Of a stretch of 13,263 bases of DNA, positions 5,951 through 13,203 are shown piece after piece. The stretch is from Patescibacteria group bacterium (lineage in GTDB: Bacteria > Patescibacteriota > Gracilibacteria > BD1-5 > UBA2023). Each line of letters starts with the position of its first letter. Positions within the stretch are counted from its first letter, which is position 1. Under the pieces are notes generated by a model. That model was not told the origin of the DNA. It worked only from the letters and a program-made list of their open reading frames with translations, and did no database searches. The position numbers and the translations under genes were made by a program. The DNA lies in NCBI GenBank assembly GCA_030836665.1, contig JAUPLX010000116.1, forward strand, positions 1-13,263. Direction: 5' to 3'.

Positions 5951-7312
5951 ATGCGCACTTCCGTCGTCAAGAAGGGGGACGAATTCCTCCGTTACGAAAT
6001 CCGCGAAATCGTAGAAGTCGCGAAAAAAATCGAGGCGCTCGGAGTCCCGATGACCTACGAGAATATCGGCGACCCGATCGCGAAGGGAGAGCGGGTTCCC
6101 GATTGGATGAAAGAGACCGTCGCCCGAGCCTGCTACGTAGATTCGACCTACGCGTACGCCCCGACCAAGGGGCTCGAGAGCGCGCGGAAATTCGTACTCG
6201 AACGCTTTTCCGATTCCTCCGTTTGCACTCCGGAAGACGTAATATTTTTCAACGGACTCGGCGAAGCGATTAATAAAATCTTTTCGAATCTTCCGAACAA
6301 TGCCCGCGTCATCGGACCGAATCCGGTATATCCTTCGCATGCCACCGCGGAAGCCATGCACCACGGAGGAAAGGCAATTACTTACTCCCTCGATCCGAAA
6401 AACGGTTGGGAACCCGACCTCATAGAACTCGAAAATAAAATCCGGTACCACGAGGGGATCGTCGGCATTCTGGTCGTCAATCCGAATAACCCTACCGGGG
6501 CTGTCCACAAACGGGAAACTCTCGAAAAGATCATCGCTATGGCAAAGGAATACGATTGTTTCGTCATTTTCGACGAAATCTACCAGAACGTCGTATTCCC
6601 CGGCAAGACGGTCATACGCCTTTGCGATATCGTAGGCGACGTTCCGGGCATCGCCATGAAGGGCATCAGCAAGGAAATCCCCTGGCCGGGCTCGCGCTGC
6701 GGATGGATCGAAGTATATAACGCCGACAAGGACTCGGAATTCAAGGCATACGTCAATACCATTCTCGTTTCTAAAATGCTTGAGGTCGCCTCGGCGACCC
6801 TTCCGCAGGCCGTCATGGCCGAAGTCCTGTCACATCCGAAATACCCGACGCACTTCGCCGCCCGCGTGGATAAATATCGGAAGCGGGCCGAGACGGGCGT
6901 AAGAATTCTCTCGGAATCGAAATATCTCAAAGTTCCAAGTCCAGACGGGGTGTTCTATCTCACGGCAGTTTTCGAAAACGCGGAGGACGAAGAAACTGGA
7001 ACGAAACTGAAAACGAACGATACCCGGGTAAGGTCGTTCGTCGATTCGTTTCCTTTGGAAAAATTCCGCATGGACAAGCGGTTCGCTTACGAACTTATGG
7101 CATCCGAAGGCATATGCGTCGTACCTCTTTCGGGGTTCGAATGTCCGCTCGACGGGTTCCGCATGACGCTTTTAGAGGAAGACGGCGCGAAATTCGAAGA
7201 GACCTGCAAGAAAATAGTCCGGGCGACGAATGCTTTTTTCGAACCATTCCCGAAGGTTCTCGAAAAAATTCCGCACGCCGCGAATTTGACAAGCATGGAC
7301 GAAGTCGTATAA
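5951..7312 (+). CDS. PLP-dependent class I/II aminotransferase
   Basis: This 453-aa fold-type I enzyme transfers an amino group between an amino acid and a 2-oxo acid. Landmarks in order: GDP (40-42), YAYAPTKGLESAR (68-80), the NPNNPTG loop (178-184, cofactor-contacting N179), FDEIYQ (207-212, with the D208 and Y211 positions), the Schiff-base lysine K241 in GISKEIPWPGSRCGW, and R249 following it. These mark it as an aspartate/alanine aminotransferase-like member. K241 lies in SKEIPWPG rather than the common SKTFGLPG, and about 50 residues more than a typical AspC are present. The substrate cannot be fixed from sequence. It has its own promoter; the stop (TAA) is only 8 nt before the next small ORF. 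Confidence 0.94.
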   Translation: MRTSVVKKGDEFLRYEIREIVEVAKKIEALGVPMTYENIGDPIAKGERVPDWMKETVARACYVDSTYAYAPTKGLESARKFVLERFSDSSVCTPEDVIFFNGLGEAINKIFSNLPNNARVIGPNPVYPSHATAEAMHHGGKAITYSLDPKNGWEPDLIELENKIRYHEGIVGILVVNPNNPTGAVHKRETLEKIIAMAKEYDCFVIFDEIYQNVVFPGKTVIRLCDIVGDVPGIAMKGISKEIPWPGSRCGWIEVYNADKDSEFKAYVNTILVSKMLEVASATLPQAVMAEVLSHPKYPTHFAARVDKYRKRAETGVRILSESKYLKVPSPDGVFYLTAVFENAEDEETGTKLKTNDTRVRSFVDSFPLEKFRMDKRFAYELMASEGICVVPLSGFECPLDGFRMTLLEEDGAKFEETCKKIVRATNAFFEPFPKVLEKIPHAANLTSMDEVV

Positions 7313-7320
7313 CCATCGCT

Positions 7321-7464
7321 ATGGATTCTCCGAGTTTCTCCGAGCTCCGAGCACGGGCAAGACAGATCGAAAATACCGTGTCCGACCTTATCCATCTCAT
7401 TGTCCCGAGGTGCAACCAAATCATCGAAGGGGAATACGGATGTTGACGTGAACGAGGCGGATAA
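7321..7464 (+). CDS. Small 47-aa protein resembling the N-terminus of the following cyclase
   Basis: The ORF starts at ATG 7321, 8 nt after the aminotransferase stop. If the TGA at 7444-7446 is Gly it runs to TAA 7462-7464 (47 aa); read as a stop it would be 41 aa. Residues 21-36 (SDLIHLIVPRCNQIIE) resemble residues 43-58 of the next gene's product (IEIRNLVGPRCEDILS), with the PRC core shared. It may be a remnant of a partial duplication or a small partner of the cyclase. There is no domain I can name and no Shine-Dalgarno sequence. The cyclase starts 14 nt downstream, so co-translation is plausible. Confidence 0.5.
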
Positions 7465-7478
7465 CACATGAAATTTCC

Positions 7479-9026
7479 ATGAACAAGCCAATTGCCGGAC
7501 GTACCCCCCGGAACCCCTACGTAGCGGATTCTTCCCTGCCCGTTTCCGGAACGCCCGATATCGGCGAGATTCGGGATTATATTCTCGAATTCCGGCGGGC
7601 CGCGATCGAAATACGCAACCTCGTTGGTCCTAGGTGTGAGGATATCCTTTCGAACGAAGAAATTCCGGAAAAGGGCTCTGGGGCCTGGGAAGTCATCAGT
7701 GAAATCCGACAACTCCTTCCGAGCCTGATCGAAAACGTGTCCGTATTGGAAAAATTAGTCGACGTTCCAGAAAATTTCGCCTCCGTGCTCGAGCATATGG
7801 GGAGAACCGTGTCGACGTCCATGGCGGGCAGCGCTCCGGAGATTCGCCGTTTCCGAATGATTTCCGAATCCCTCGAACTATTGCGGGAGTTTCTCGATAT
7901 GGACTACGCTGGAATTTGGCTTCTGCGCAGAACCGGTGACGTAGCAATACACGAATCTGGAATCCTGCACGAAAGTGCCGATATGGCAGTTATTCACGAA
8001 CAGGTTCAGTCGGCAATCGAGGGTACGAAAGACGGAAAGTTCGCGTATCTCGATCCTTCGGATTCGGAAGACGGCGGAGTGGATGCGGTCTTCGTATTCC
8101 GACATTTGGACGGAGAGCCCATAGGGTATCTTTTATTGGATGATTATACGACCGCCCACGACATTGATATCAACGCGATTTCAGAGGTCGCGAAAACCTT
8201 CTACATCCAACTTCGGGCCATTATCCATGAGGAAGAAACTTTCCTAGCGAGAAAGGAGACTCTCGAGCTCCGGAAGGAGATGGAGCGAATGCAGGAGGAG
8301 CTCCGGAAGGAGATGGGGCGAATGCAGGAGGAGCTCCATGGAAGCCAACACGATAAATTGACCGGATTGGTTTTACGGGGGACCTCGGAACCGATTATCG
8401 AAAATTCCATCGCCCGGCTTCGACGCTCGGACGAAGGACGTTCCGTAGCGCTCTGCATGCTGGATATCGACTTTTTCAAGAAAGTGAACGACACGTACGG
8501 CCATGCCATGGGAGATAAGGTCCTTGCGGCAGTTGGGGGCGTGCTTTCGGGTAAGAGTACCGGGGAAATCCATCGGCAAAGCGATGTCGTATCCCGCTGG
8601 GGAGGAGAGGAATTCGTCCTATTTCTCGACGATACCGACGAGTACGGGGCGAAATCCGTCCTCAAGCGCATCGTCGCGTCGATCAAGGAACTCGTTTTCA
8701 CGGATCCGAATACCGGAGACCCCTTCCGGATTTCCGTTACCGTCGGAATCAAGGGGATTCATACGGCGGATTTAAGCCGAATCGATCGGAACGAAAGTCT
8801 CGTCGGACATTTTCTCAAGCTCGCGGACGAAAGCCTTTACCACGGAAAGGAATCCGGCCGCGACATCATCGTCGTGCACGAAGAAGGCGCGGGACTTCCG
8901 CCCAAACCGACCGAAAAGGCGCTCAAGAGACCGCCGACGGAAAAGGAATTGGACGAGTACGCTTCTCTTCTTCCCATCTTTCGAGAACGAACTTTGCTGG
9001 CCTTCGAAAAAAAACGAGGGGAGTAA
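7479..9026 (+). CDS. Diguanylate cyclase, GAF-like sensor + coiled coil + GGDEF
   Basis: This 515-aa protein makes cyclic di-GMP from two GTP. Residues 1-125 are helical and of unknown type. Residues about 128-250 look like a GAF-type sensor domain (FVFRHLDGEPIGYLLLDDY). Residues 250-290 form a coiled coil containing an 11-residue repeat in tandem. The GGDEF domain (291-466) has DIDFFKKVNDTYGHAMGD (329-346), the active site GGEEF (375-379) and the inhibitory I-site RQSD (366-369) exactly five residues before it. Both catalysis and product inhibition are therefore expected. A 45-residue charged tail follows. There are no membrane spans, so a cytosolic sensor is likely. A tandem TAA TAA ends the gene, 5 nt before the convergent alkyltransferase stop. 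The start at 7479 is the first ATG in this frame under the standard code; under UGA-Gly the frame opens to ATG 7440. Confidence 0.92.
   Translation: MNKPIAGRTPRNPYVADSSLPVSGTPDIGEIRDYILEFRRAAIEIRNLVGPRCEDILSNEEIPEKGSGAWEVISEIRQLLPSLIENVSVLEKLVDVPENFASVLEHMGRTVSTSMAGSAPEIRRFRMISESLELLREFLDMDYAGIWLLRRTGDVAIHESGILHESADMAVIHEQVQSAIEGTKDGKFAYLDPSDSEDGGVDAVFVFRHLDGEPIGYLLLDDYTTAHDIDINAISEVAKTFYIQLRAIIHEEETFLARKETLELRKEMERMQEELRKEMGRMQEELHGSQHDKLTGLVLRGTSEPIIENSIARLRRSDEGRSVALCMLDIDFFKKVNDTYGHAMGDKVLAAVGGVLSGKSTGEIHRQSDVVSRWGGEEFVLFLDDTDEYGAKSVLKRIVASIKELVFTDPNTGDPFRISVTVGIKGIHTADLSRIDRNESLVGHFLKLADESLYHGKESGRDIIVVHEEGAGLPPKPTEKALKRPPTEKELDEYASLLPIFRERTLLAFEKKRGE
8265..8330 (+). repeat. 33-bp tandem repeat in the coiled coil of the cyclase
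   Basis: Two 33-bp units (8265-8297 and 8298-8330) differ at one base; a third partial copy begins at 8331. Each encodes ELRKEMxRMQE, so copy changes would lengthen or shorten the sensor-to-GGDEF linker by 11 residues, three helical turns, without shifting the frame. Confidence 0.9.
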
Positions 9027-9031
9027 TAAGC

Positions 9032-9349
9032 CTATTCCCCAAAGTGGAAAAAGAGACTTTTCGATACCTTGCCATCCTGAAATTCCACTCCGTCAGCCAA
9101 AAGCCGGCGGAGTTTTTCATACGGACCGAGATTGTATCCGGAGAGCCTTCCATCAGACGCCACGACCTTATGGCAAGGATATTCGTCCGGTTCCAAATTC
9201 GTCGAAAGCATCGAAGCGACGGCCCGTGGGGAAGTTCAAAGAACCCGGGCGAGTTCCCCGTACGTGGCGACTTTTCCTGGCGGAATTTCGAGCAGGAGTT
9301 GAAAAAGTCGGTCTCTCTGGGTATGTTGGTCGCGAATCCTTTTTTCCAT
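9032..9349 (-). CDS. MGMT/Ogt-type DNA alkyltransferase with in-frame UGA read as Gly
   Basis: Read with UGA as Gly, this is a complete 105-aa DNA-binding/catalytic domain of the O6-alkylguanine-DNA alkyltransferase family, which removes alkyl groups from guanine onto its own cysteine. Residues 17-37 include IPPGKVATYGELARVL. Codon 38 is TGA (9236-9238). TSPRAVASM follows, with the Arg of the conserved RAV motif, then the active-site PCHKV (C59) and SDGRLSGYNLGPYEKL (67-82). The family pattern at the TGA is A-x-x-L-G-x-P, so a conserved Gly. A stop there would leave 37 residues without the cysteine. The N-terminal domain of Ogt/Ada is absent, as in short alkyltransferase-like proteins, but those have Trp rather than Cys. 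The TAG stop is 5 nt from the cyclase stop. Confidence 0.9.
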
Positions 9350-10196
9350 GTCGGAATCGTACTCGAAAATTCCCGGAAATCGAACGGACGTCCGCGGAAT
9401 CGCGCGAGCGTTCCCTTCTTTCGACGAATCTTCGGTACGCGCGGCCTTCGACAAAGTAATCGGAGCGAAGGAATTTCCGTCGGAGGGCGAACTCCGACTC
9501 GTCGAACGGGCGAAAAAATACTGCCGCGTTCTGGCGAAGTTCCCAGCCATACGGCGAATATGGGTATGCAATTCCCTCTCGATGAACGCCGCGGATGCGG
9601 ACTCGGATATCGACCTGTTCGTCGAGACCGCGCCTGGGCGCATTTGGACCGGACGCGTCGTAACGACGCTCTTCTTCACGCTTTTGGGCGTGCGACGCCA
9701 CGGCGACAAGGTGAAGGGGAGGTTCTGTCTTTCGTTTTTCGCGGCGGAAGGGGCGGACTTCGGAAAGATCGCGATTCCCGACGACGTATATCTCTCCGAA
9801 TGGGCGCGGAGGCTCGTTCCGGTGGACGGATTCGAGGGGTTTCGAGCTCCGCTCCTCGACTGGTCCTCGACGGGGGGTGGGACGAACGAGTCCGCAGCGA
9901 CTTCAACTCTGTTAGGAGCTGGGACCGAGCGTTCCGTCCCCCGTCTGCGGAGGTCTTCGGAACGGACTCGGAACCCCTCGAGTCTCGCGCGTCTCGTCGA
10001 ATCAATCCTCAAACGCCTCTTCCTCGGGAAGACCCTTCGGGAATACGAACGCCTCGGAAAGCCCTGGGGAATCGTGATTTCCGACGATTTCCTCAAGTTC
10101 CACCCGGAAGACCGGAGAATGGAAATCCGGGAGGAGGTACGAAAACGATTGTCGAAATTCGATACGCTAACCCCGACTACGCGTTCGGAAAAGTAA
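9348..10196 (+). CDS. Nucleotidyltransferase-fold protein (Pol beta/NTP_transf_2 type)
   Basis: This 282-aa protein contains the nucleotidyltransferase signature NSLSMNAADADSDIDLFVE (75-93). S76 and the metal-binding pair D87/D89 fit the S-x10-D-x-D spacing. The usual GS is NS here. An N-terminal helical segment (about 18-60) ending in RLVERAKKYCRVLAKFP precedes the catalytic part. The remainder contains two hydrophobic or aromatic stretches (TTLFFTLLG, GRFCLSFFA) and a basic C-terminus. The substrate is unknown; proteins of this fold modify nucleotides, tRNA, antibiotics or proteins. It could also be a non-catalytic relative. The start ATG shares CATG with the divergent alkyltransferase start. 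The frame continues upstream if TGA at 9300 is sense, but that would run deep into the alkyltransferase gene. The TAA lies at the edge of a terminator. Confidence 0.78.
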   Translation: MSESYSKIPGNRTDVRGIARAFPSFDESSVRAAFDKVIGAKEFPSEGELRLVERAKKYCRVLAKFPAIRRIWVCNSLSMNAADADSDIDLFVETAPGRIWTGRVVTTLFFTLLGVRRHGDKVKGRFCLSFFAAEGADFGKIAIPDDVYLSEWARRLVPVDGFEGFRAPLLDWSSTGGGTNESAATSTLLGAGTERSVPRLRRSSERTRNPSSLARLVESILKRLFLGKTLREYERLGKPWGIVISDDFLKFHPEDRRMEIREEVRKRLSKFDTLTPTTRSEK

Positions 10197-10223
10197 AAAC
10201 CGCCCTCGGATGGGGCGGTTTTT
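10195..10223. terminator. Bidirectional intrinsic terminator
   Basis: AAAAACCGCCC (10195-10205) and GGGCGGTTTTT (10213-10223) pair over 11 bp around a 7-nt loop. It serves the nucleotidyltransferase, whose TAA (10194-10196) overlaps the left arm, and probably the convergent 935-aa gene ending at 10259. Confidence 0.9.
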
Positions 10224-10258
10224 CGGTCAGATCCGGTTTCCCTCGGAAAATGTCGAGA

Positions 10259-13066
10259 TTATGCGAAGAATTTTTCAGGATCCGCCACGCCCAATTCCTT
10301 CATACGACGGACGAACATGTCTTTTCCATATCCTTCCGCCTTGAAAGTAGCAGCGAGGGTGCGGATGGTTTTTTCCGCATAGTGCACGTCGACCGGGAGG
10401 CCGTTTTCTTTGAAAGCGGCGATGAGGTTCGGGACTTCGGTGTCCGTGATACGGTCTTGGATAGTAAGTTTCCATCCGGATCCGGCTTGACGGACATCAA
10501 ACTCGCGTTTTTCCCCACCGAGCGAGGATGCTGCGGCAATCTTTACGAGAATCTCCTGCTTTTCCTTGGGAAGCTGACGGAAAGCCTCGGTCACTTTAGC
10601 CGGAATCGGGTTGCCGCTCTCGTCGAAAAATCCATCCTTCTTCAGATCGGCAAGGAGTTTCTCGTCTTCGCCTTCGCGGTATGAATCATAAGCGATCCTG
10701 CCCGCGAGAATCGATACGGCCAACACTGCTCCGACTCCCGCGAAACGGAATCCGAGTCCGCGGAGTTCAGCGGCGGCTTCGGTGGAAACCGACCCCGCAC
10801 GCGCGATTCCGGAAACGGTCTTTCCCGTTTCGTATACGGTTCGGACGCTGCCGAGCGCGAATTTCGCCGAGAGGGTAATCGGACGTCCGAAATACGCGAG
10901 ATATTCGCTCGCCCGAGCACCGGAGGCCGCGAGTTTGGCAAGTTGCCACGCGTCAACGGCAAGCATGCCGACACCTGTCATAATGTAGAACGGCTTCGTC
11001 GGAAGTCCGCCTTCCATTTCGGTTCCTTCGTAAAACATGATTCCGGCCCCGAAGAAGGGTGTCAATCCCGCGAGCGAACGGAGAATGGCAGTGGGCGCGT
11101 TGGTTCCGGATTTCCACGATTCGTACGCGGCCACTCCGGAAACCACCACCGCGACGTTGGCGAAAAACGATTCGAAGAGGTGGGGCGATTCCTTGGCGAT
11201 GCCGGAAGCGACCTTTTTGAATTCTTCGACGCTGTCGGCATGGACGGAGAATGCGGCCTTCTGAGCCACTCCCGGGAGGCTCGTGAATTTTCCTACCGCA
11301 CGGAGCTTGGTAATAATGGAACCGATGGAATTCTTCGATTCCGCCACACTCGCGGAAAGAGCCTTATCCACCACTCCCCTCTGCCGGACCACGTCGTCGA
11401 TATAGATCGAAGAATCGGCATAGTATCCTTTGACCGAGCGTTCGGCGGTCCCCTTTACCCGTTCCATGAAATTGAGCCGAGCGGTTTTCGTATGGTCGGT
11501 TTCGATAAGCTGTTGAACGGAACCGCGAAGGGAGGATATCGGAGCGGCACGGTCGGTAACGGCCGTTTCGAATTTCTTCAAAAGGTCGGCATCGAGCATT
11601 TCCGCCGGAACGGTACCCCGAATTTTCGCGAGACCGTCGGCAAATTCCCCGGCGTTCTTGGAAGAACGAGCGAACTCGGTAACATGGAGCTTCGTATACG
11701 ATTCACGCATCATTTTCCGGAGAAGTTCGGCGGAAAATGAGGCATTCTTTCCCCCGATGATCGCATACACCTCTTCGATGGACTTCGCCGCTTGGTCAAA
11801 ACCGGCGAAAACGGTCTTGGCCGCGTTTACCGAAGTTCCGAGCGCCACGCCTTCCTTCCAGGTCGGATACGCGATGAGGAGGGATGTCGCGGCACCCGCG
11901 GCAATACCCGTGAGATACGCGAGCGGGGCGAACTTGTGTTGGATCGTGTAGGCGAGAAGCTGTTTTTCGTTGGAACCCATCTCGGAATACTTTTTCCCGA
12001 GTTCTTCGACGGACAATTGTCCGAGCACTTCTTCCACTCCGTTGAGCGAAATGAGTTCCTTCCCGATTGAAAGTCCGAAAGCGACGGTTTTTTTCGTCCC
12101 ATCCACAAACCACATGCGAATCGCGTCCTTTGGAATGATTCCGGCATCGACGAGTTCGTATACGAACGAGAGGGAATCTTTTCCGTAACGCAGGGGGTAA
12201 TCCGCCAAATGGTAGGTCTTATCGTCCCGGAAATTCTCGGCGAGATCCTTGGCAGTACCCTTGGAGTCGTCCATGTACTTCTTCCAAATCGTTTCGAATT
12301 TACGGTTCTTCGCCGGATCCGTGAAGTCGACGTGGTATTCGCGGGAGAGCGTTTCCATAAAACGCTTTTTGCGCTCTCCGAGGGCTTTTTCAAGAGGGGC
12401 TTCCTTCGCGGCGGCTGCCGTTTCGGCCTTCTTATCGGCAGTGGTAACGCCCTCTTCCTTTCCGTCTCCGAAAAGTTTCTTCGCGGCGTCCGGAGCGAAG
12501 AAACCGACGATGGCGCGGAAAATATTTTTAATCCACTCGATAAATCTTCCGATTCCTTCGTTTATCGCGGCGACGAAGCCGATTTCTTTCGCCTTCGCGA
12601 TGCCGGCATCGCCGGCGGCTTTTCCCTGTTCGATAGCTTCCTTCGCGGCGGCTTTCGCTCCTTGCACGTCACCCTTTCGATATTTCTCGATGGCTTCTTT
12701 CCCGGTATCGGCAACCTCCGAAATCGTCCGTTTCGCAGGTTCGGAAGCCTTGGCTACGACGTCCTTTACACCGAGTTTTTCCGCCAAAGAAACATCGCCG
12801 AGGGACGTGGCGATAGTACGGCGGTCGGTTTCCGAAAGCGATGTGCGAAGGCCCTCCAAATCCTTGGAAAACGCTTCCGCGCGTCCGGCTTTCAGTTCCT
12901 TGATATGGTCGATGACGCCTTTGATGCCGTCCTTTTCGGCCTTCACTTCGGTTTTTGCGGCACTCCCCTCCAAACGCGACAAGAGCGAGTCGATATCGGG
13001 CATCGATTCTTTCGCACGCTCTACGGAGGCTCCGGGGACGGAGAGGATTTCGGATTTGTCAGACAT
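10259..13066 (-). CDS. Large membrane-associated protein of unknown function (935 aa)
   Basis: I do not recognise this family. The N-terminal third (about 1-160 and 195-235) is Ala/Lys/Glu-rich and helical, TolA-like in composition, broken by an amphipathic hydrophobic stretch at 172-190. A mixed, more globular region follows (about 235-375). Further hydrophobic segments lie at 378-400, 633-647, 658-679, 692-714 and 775-793, each plausible as membrane spans or buried helices. The C-terminal 135 residues are soluble and charged. There is no signal peptide, cysteine cluster or nucleotide-binding motif. The start ATG 13066 follows a strong promoter by a short leader; the stop is TAA. There is no in-frame TGA over 935 codons. 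The preceding gene ends about 110 nt upstream beyond a terminator, so it is probably transcribed alone. Confidence 0.85.
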   Translation of the reverse strand: MSDKSEILSVPGASVERAKESMPDIDSLLSRLEGSAAKTEVKAEKDGIKGVIDHIKELKAGRAEAFSKDLEGLRTSLSETDRRTIATSLGDVSLAEKLGVKDVVAKASEPAKRTISEVADTGKEAIEKYRKGDVQGAKAAAKEAIEQGKAAGDAGIAKAKEIGFVAAINEGIGRFIEWIKNIFRAIVGFFAPDAAKKLFGDGKEEGVTTADKKAETAAAAKEAPLEKALGERKKRFMETLSREYHVDFTDPAKNRKFETIWKKYMDDSKGTAKDLAENFRDDKTYHLADYPLRYGKDSLSFVYELVDAGIIPKDAIRMWFVDGTKKTVAFGLSIGKELISLNGVEEVLGQLSVEELGKKYSEMGSNEKQLLAYTIQHKFAPLAYLTGIAAGAATSLLIAYPTWKEGVALGTSVNAAKTVFAGFDQAAKSIEEVYAIIGGKNASFSAELLRKMMRESYTKLHVTEFARSSKNAGEFADGLAKIRGTVPAEMLDADLLKKFETAVTDRAAPISSLRGSVQQLIETDHTKTARLNFMERVKGTAERSVKGYYADSSIYIDDVVRQRGVVDKALSASVAESKNSIGSIITKLRAVGKFTSLPGVAQKAAFSVHADSVEEFKKVASGIAKESPHLFESFFANVAVVVSGVAAYESWKSGTNAPTAILRSLAGLTPFFGAGIMFYEGTEMEGGLPTKPFYIMTGVGMLAVDAWQLAKLAASGARASEYLAYFGRPITLSAKFALGSVRTVYETGKTVSGIARAGSVSTEAAAELRGLGFRFAGVGAVLAVSILAGRIAYDSYREGEDEKLLADLKKDGFFDESGNPIPAKVTEAFRQLPKEKQEILVKIAAASSLGGEKREFDVRQAGSGWKLTIQDRITDTEVPNLIAAFKENGLPVDVHYAEKTIRTLAATFKAEGYGKDMFVRRMKELGVADPEKFFA

Positions 13067-13090
13067 GGGGGGACGATTACGTTCCGTACG

Positions 13091-13119
13091 ATTTTACCCT
13101 ATTCGGAGTTCCGGTGCAA
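13091..13119 (-). promoter_or_regulatory. Promoter of the 935-aa gene
   Basis: On the minus strand, -35 TTGCAC (13119-13114), a 17-bp spacer and -10 TAAAAT (13096-13091). The -35 shares bases with the T tract of the upstream terminator. The start site would be near 13084, with a leader of about 17 nt whose last bases are CCCCCC; no Shine-Dalgarno sequence. Confidence 0.75.
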
Positions 13120-13146
13120 AAAAGAGGGGTTCCAAGCCCTCTTTTT
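13119..13146. terminator. Bidirectional intrinsic terminator
   Basis: AAAAAGAGGG (13119-13128) and CCCTCTTTTT (13137-13146) pair over 10 bp around an 8-nt loop. On the minus strand it ends the transcript of the partial gene at the window edge, directly before the next promoter. Confidence 0.82.
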
Positions 13147-13174
13147 CGGAAAAATGTATGCCATCGTCGCGGAA

Positions 13175-13203
13175 TTACCCCTTCTTTTTTTCCGGAGGGG
13201 TAA
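13175..13203. repeat. 8-bp inverted repeat at the end of the last partial gene
   Basis: TTACCCCT (13175-13182) and AGGGGTAA (13196-13203) form a perfect repeat with a 13-nt spacer covering the stop codon of the partial minus-strand gene. No T tract follows directly, so I do not call it a terminator. Confidence 0.45.

Noticed and set aside
4697..6508. 603-aa reading of dnaJ extended far upstream
   Set aside because: The first 237 residues have no similarity to any J-protein and overlap the aminotransferase gene. The J domain begins with MAYEFYDLLGV at 5797.
7440..7478. Upstream start of the cyclase at ATG 7440 (reading UGA at 7449-7451 as Gly)
   Set aside because: It would add 13 residues overlapping the small ORF with no domain gain. 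It cannot be excluded, but ATG 7479 is the simpler choice.
9236..9238. UGA as tryptophan (code 4)
   Set aside because: Both diagnostic columns are glycine in their families, and Trp is encoded by TGG throughout the window.
9236..10096. 286-aa minus-strand frame ending at TGA 9236
   Set aside because: Only its last 37 residues are real (the start of the alkyltransferase). The upstream part is antisense to the nucleotidyltransferase, and the TGA is not the end of the gene.
9044..10684. 546-aa plus-strand open frame across the alkyltransferase, nucleotidyltransferase and end of the 935-aa gene
   Set aside because: Composition is Arg/Ser/Gly-rich without motifs, and it crosses a strong terminator and three better-supported genes.
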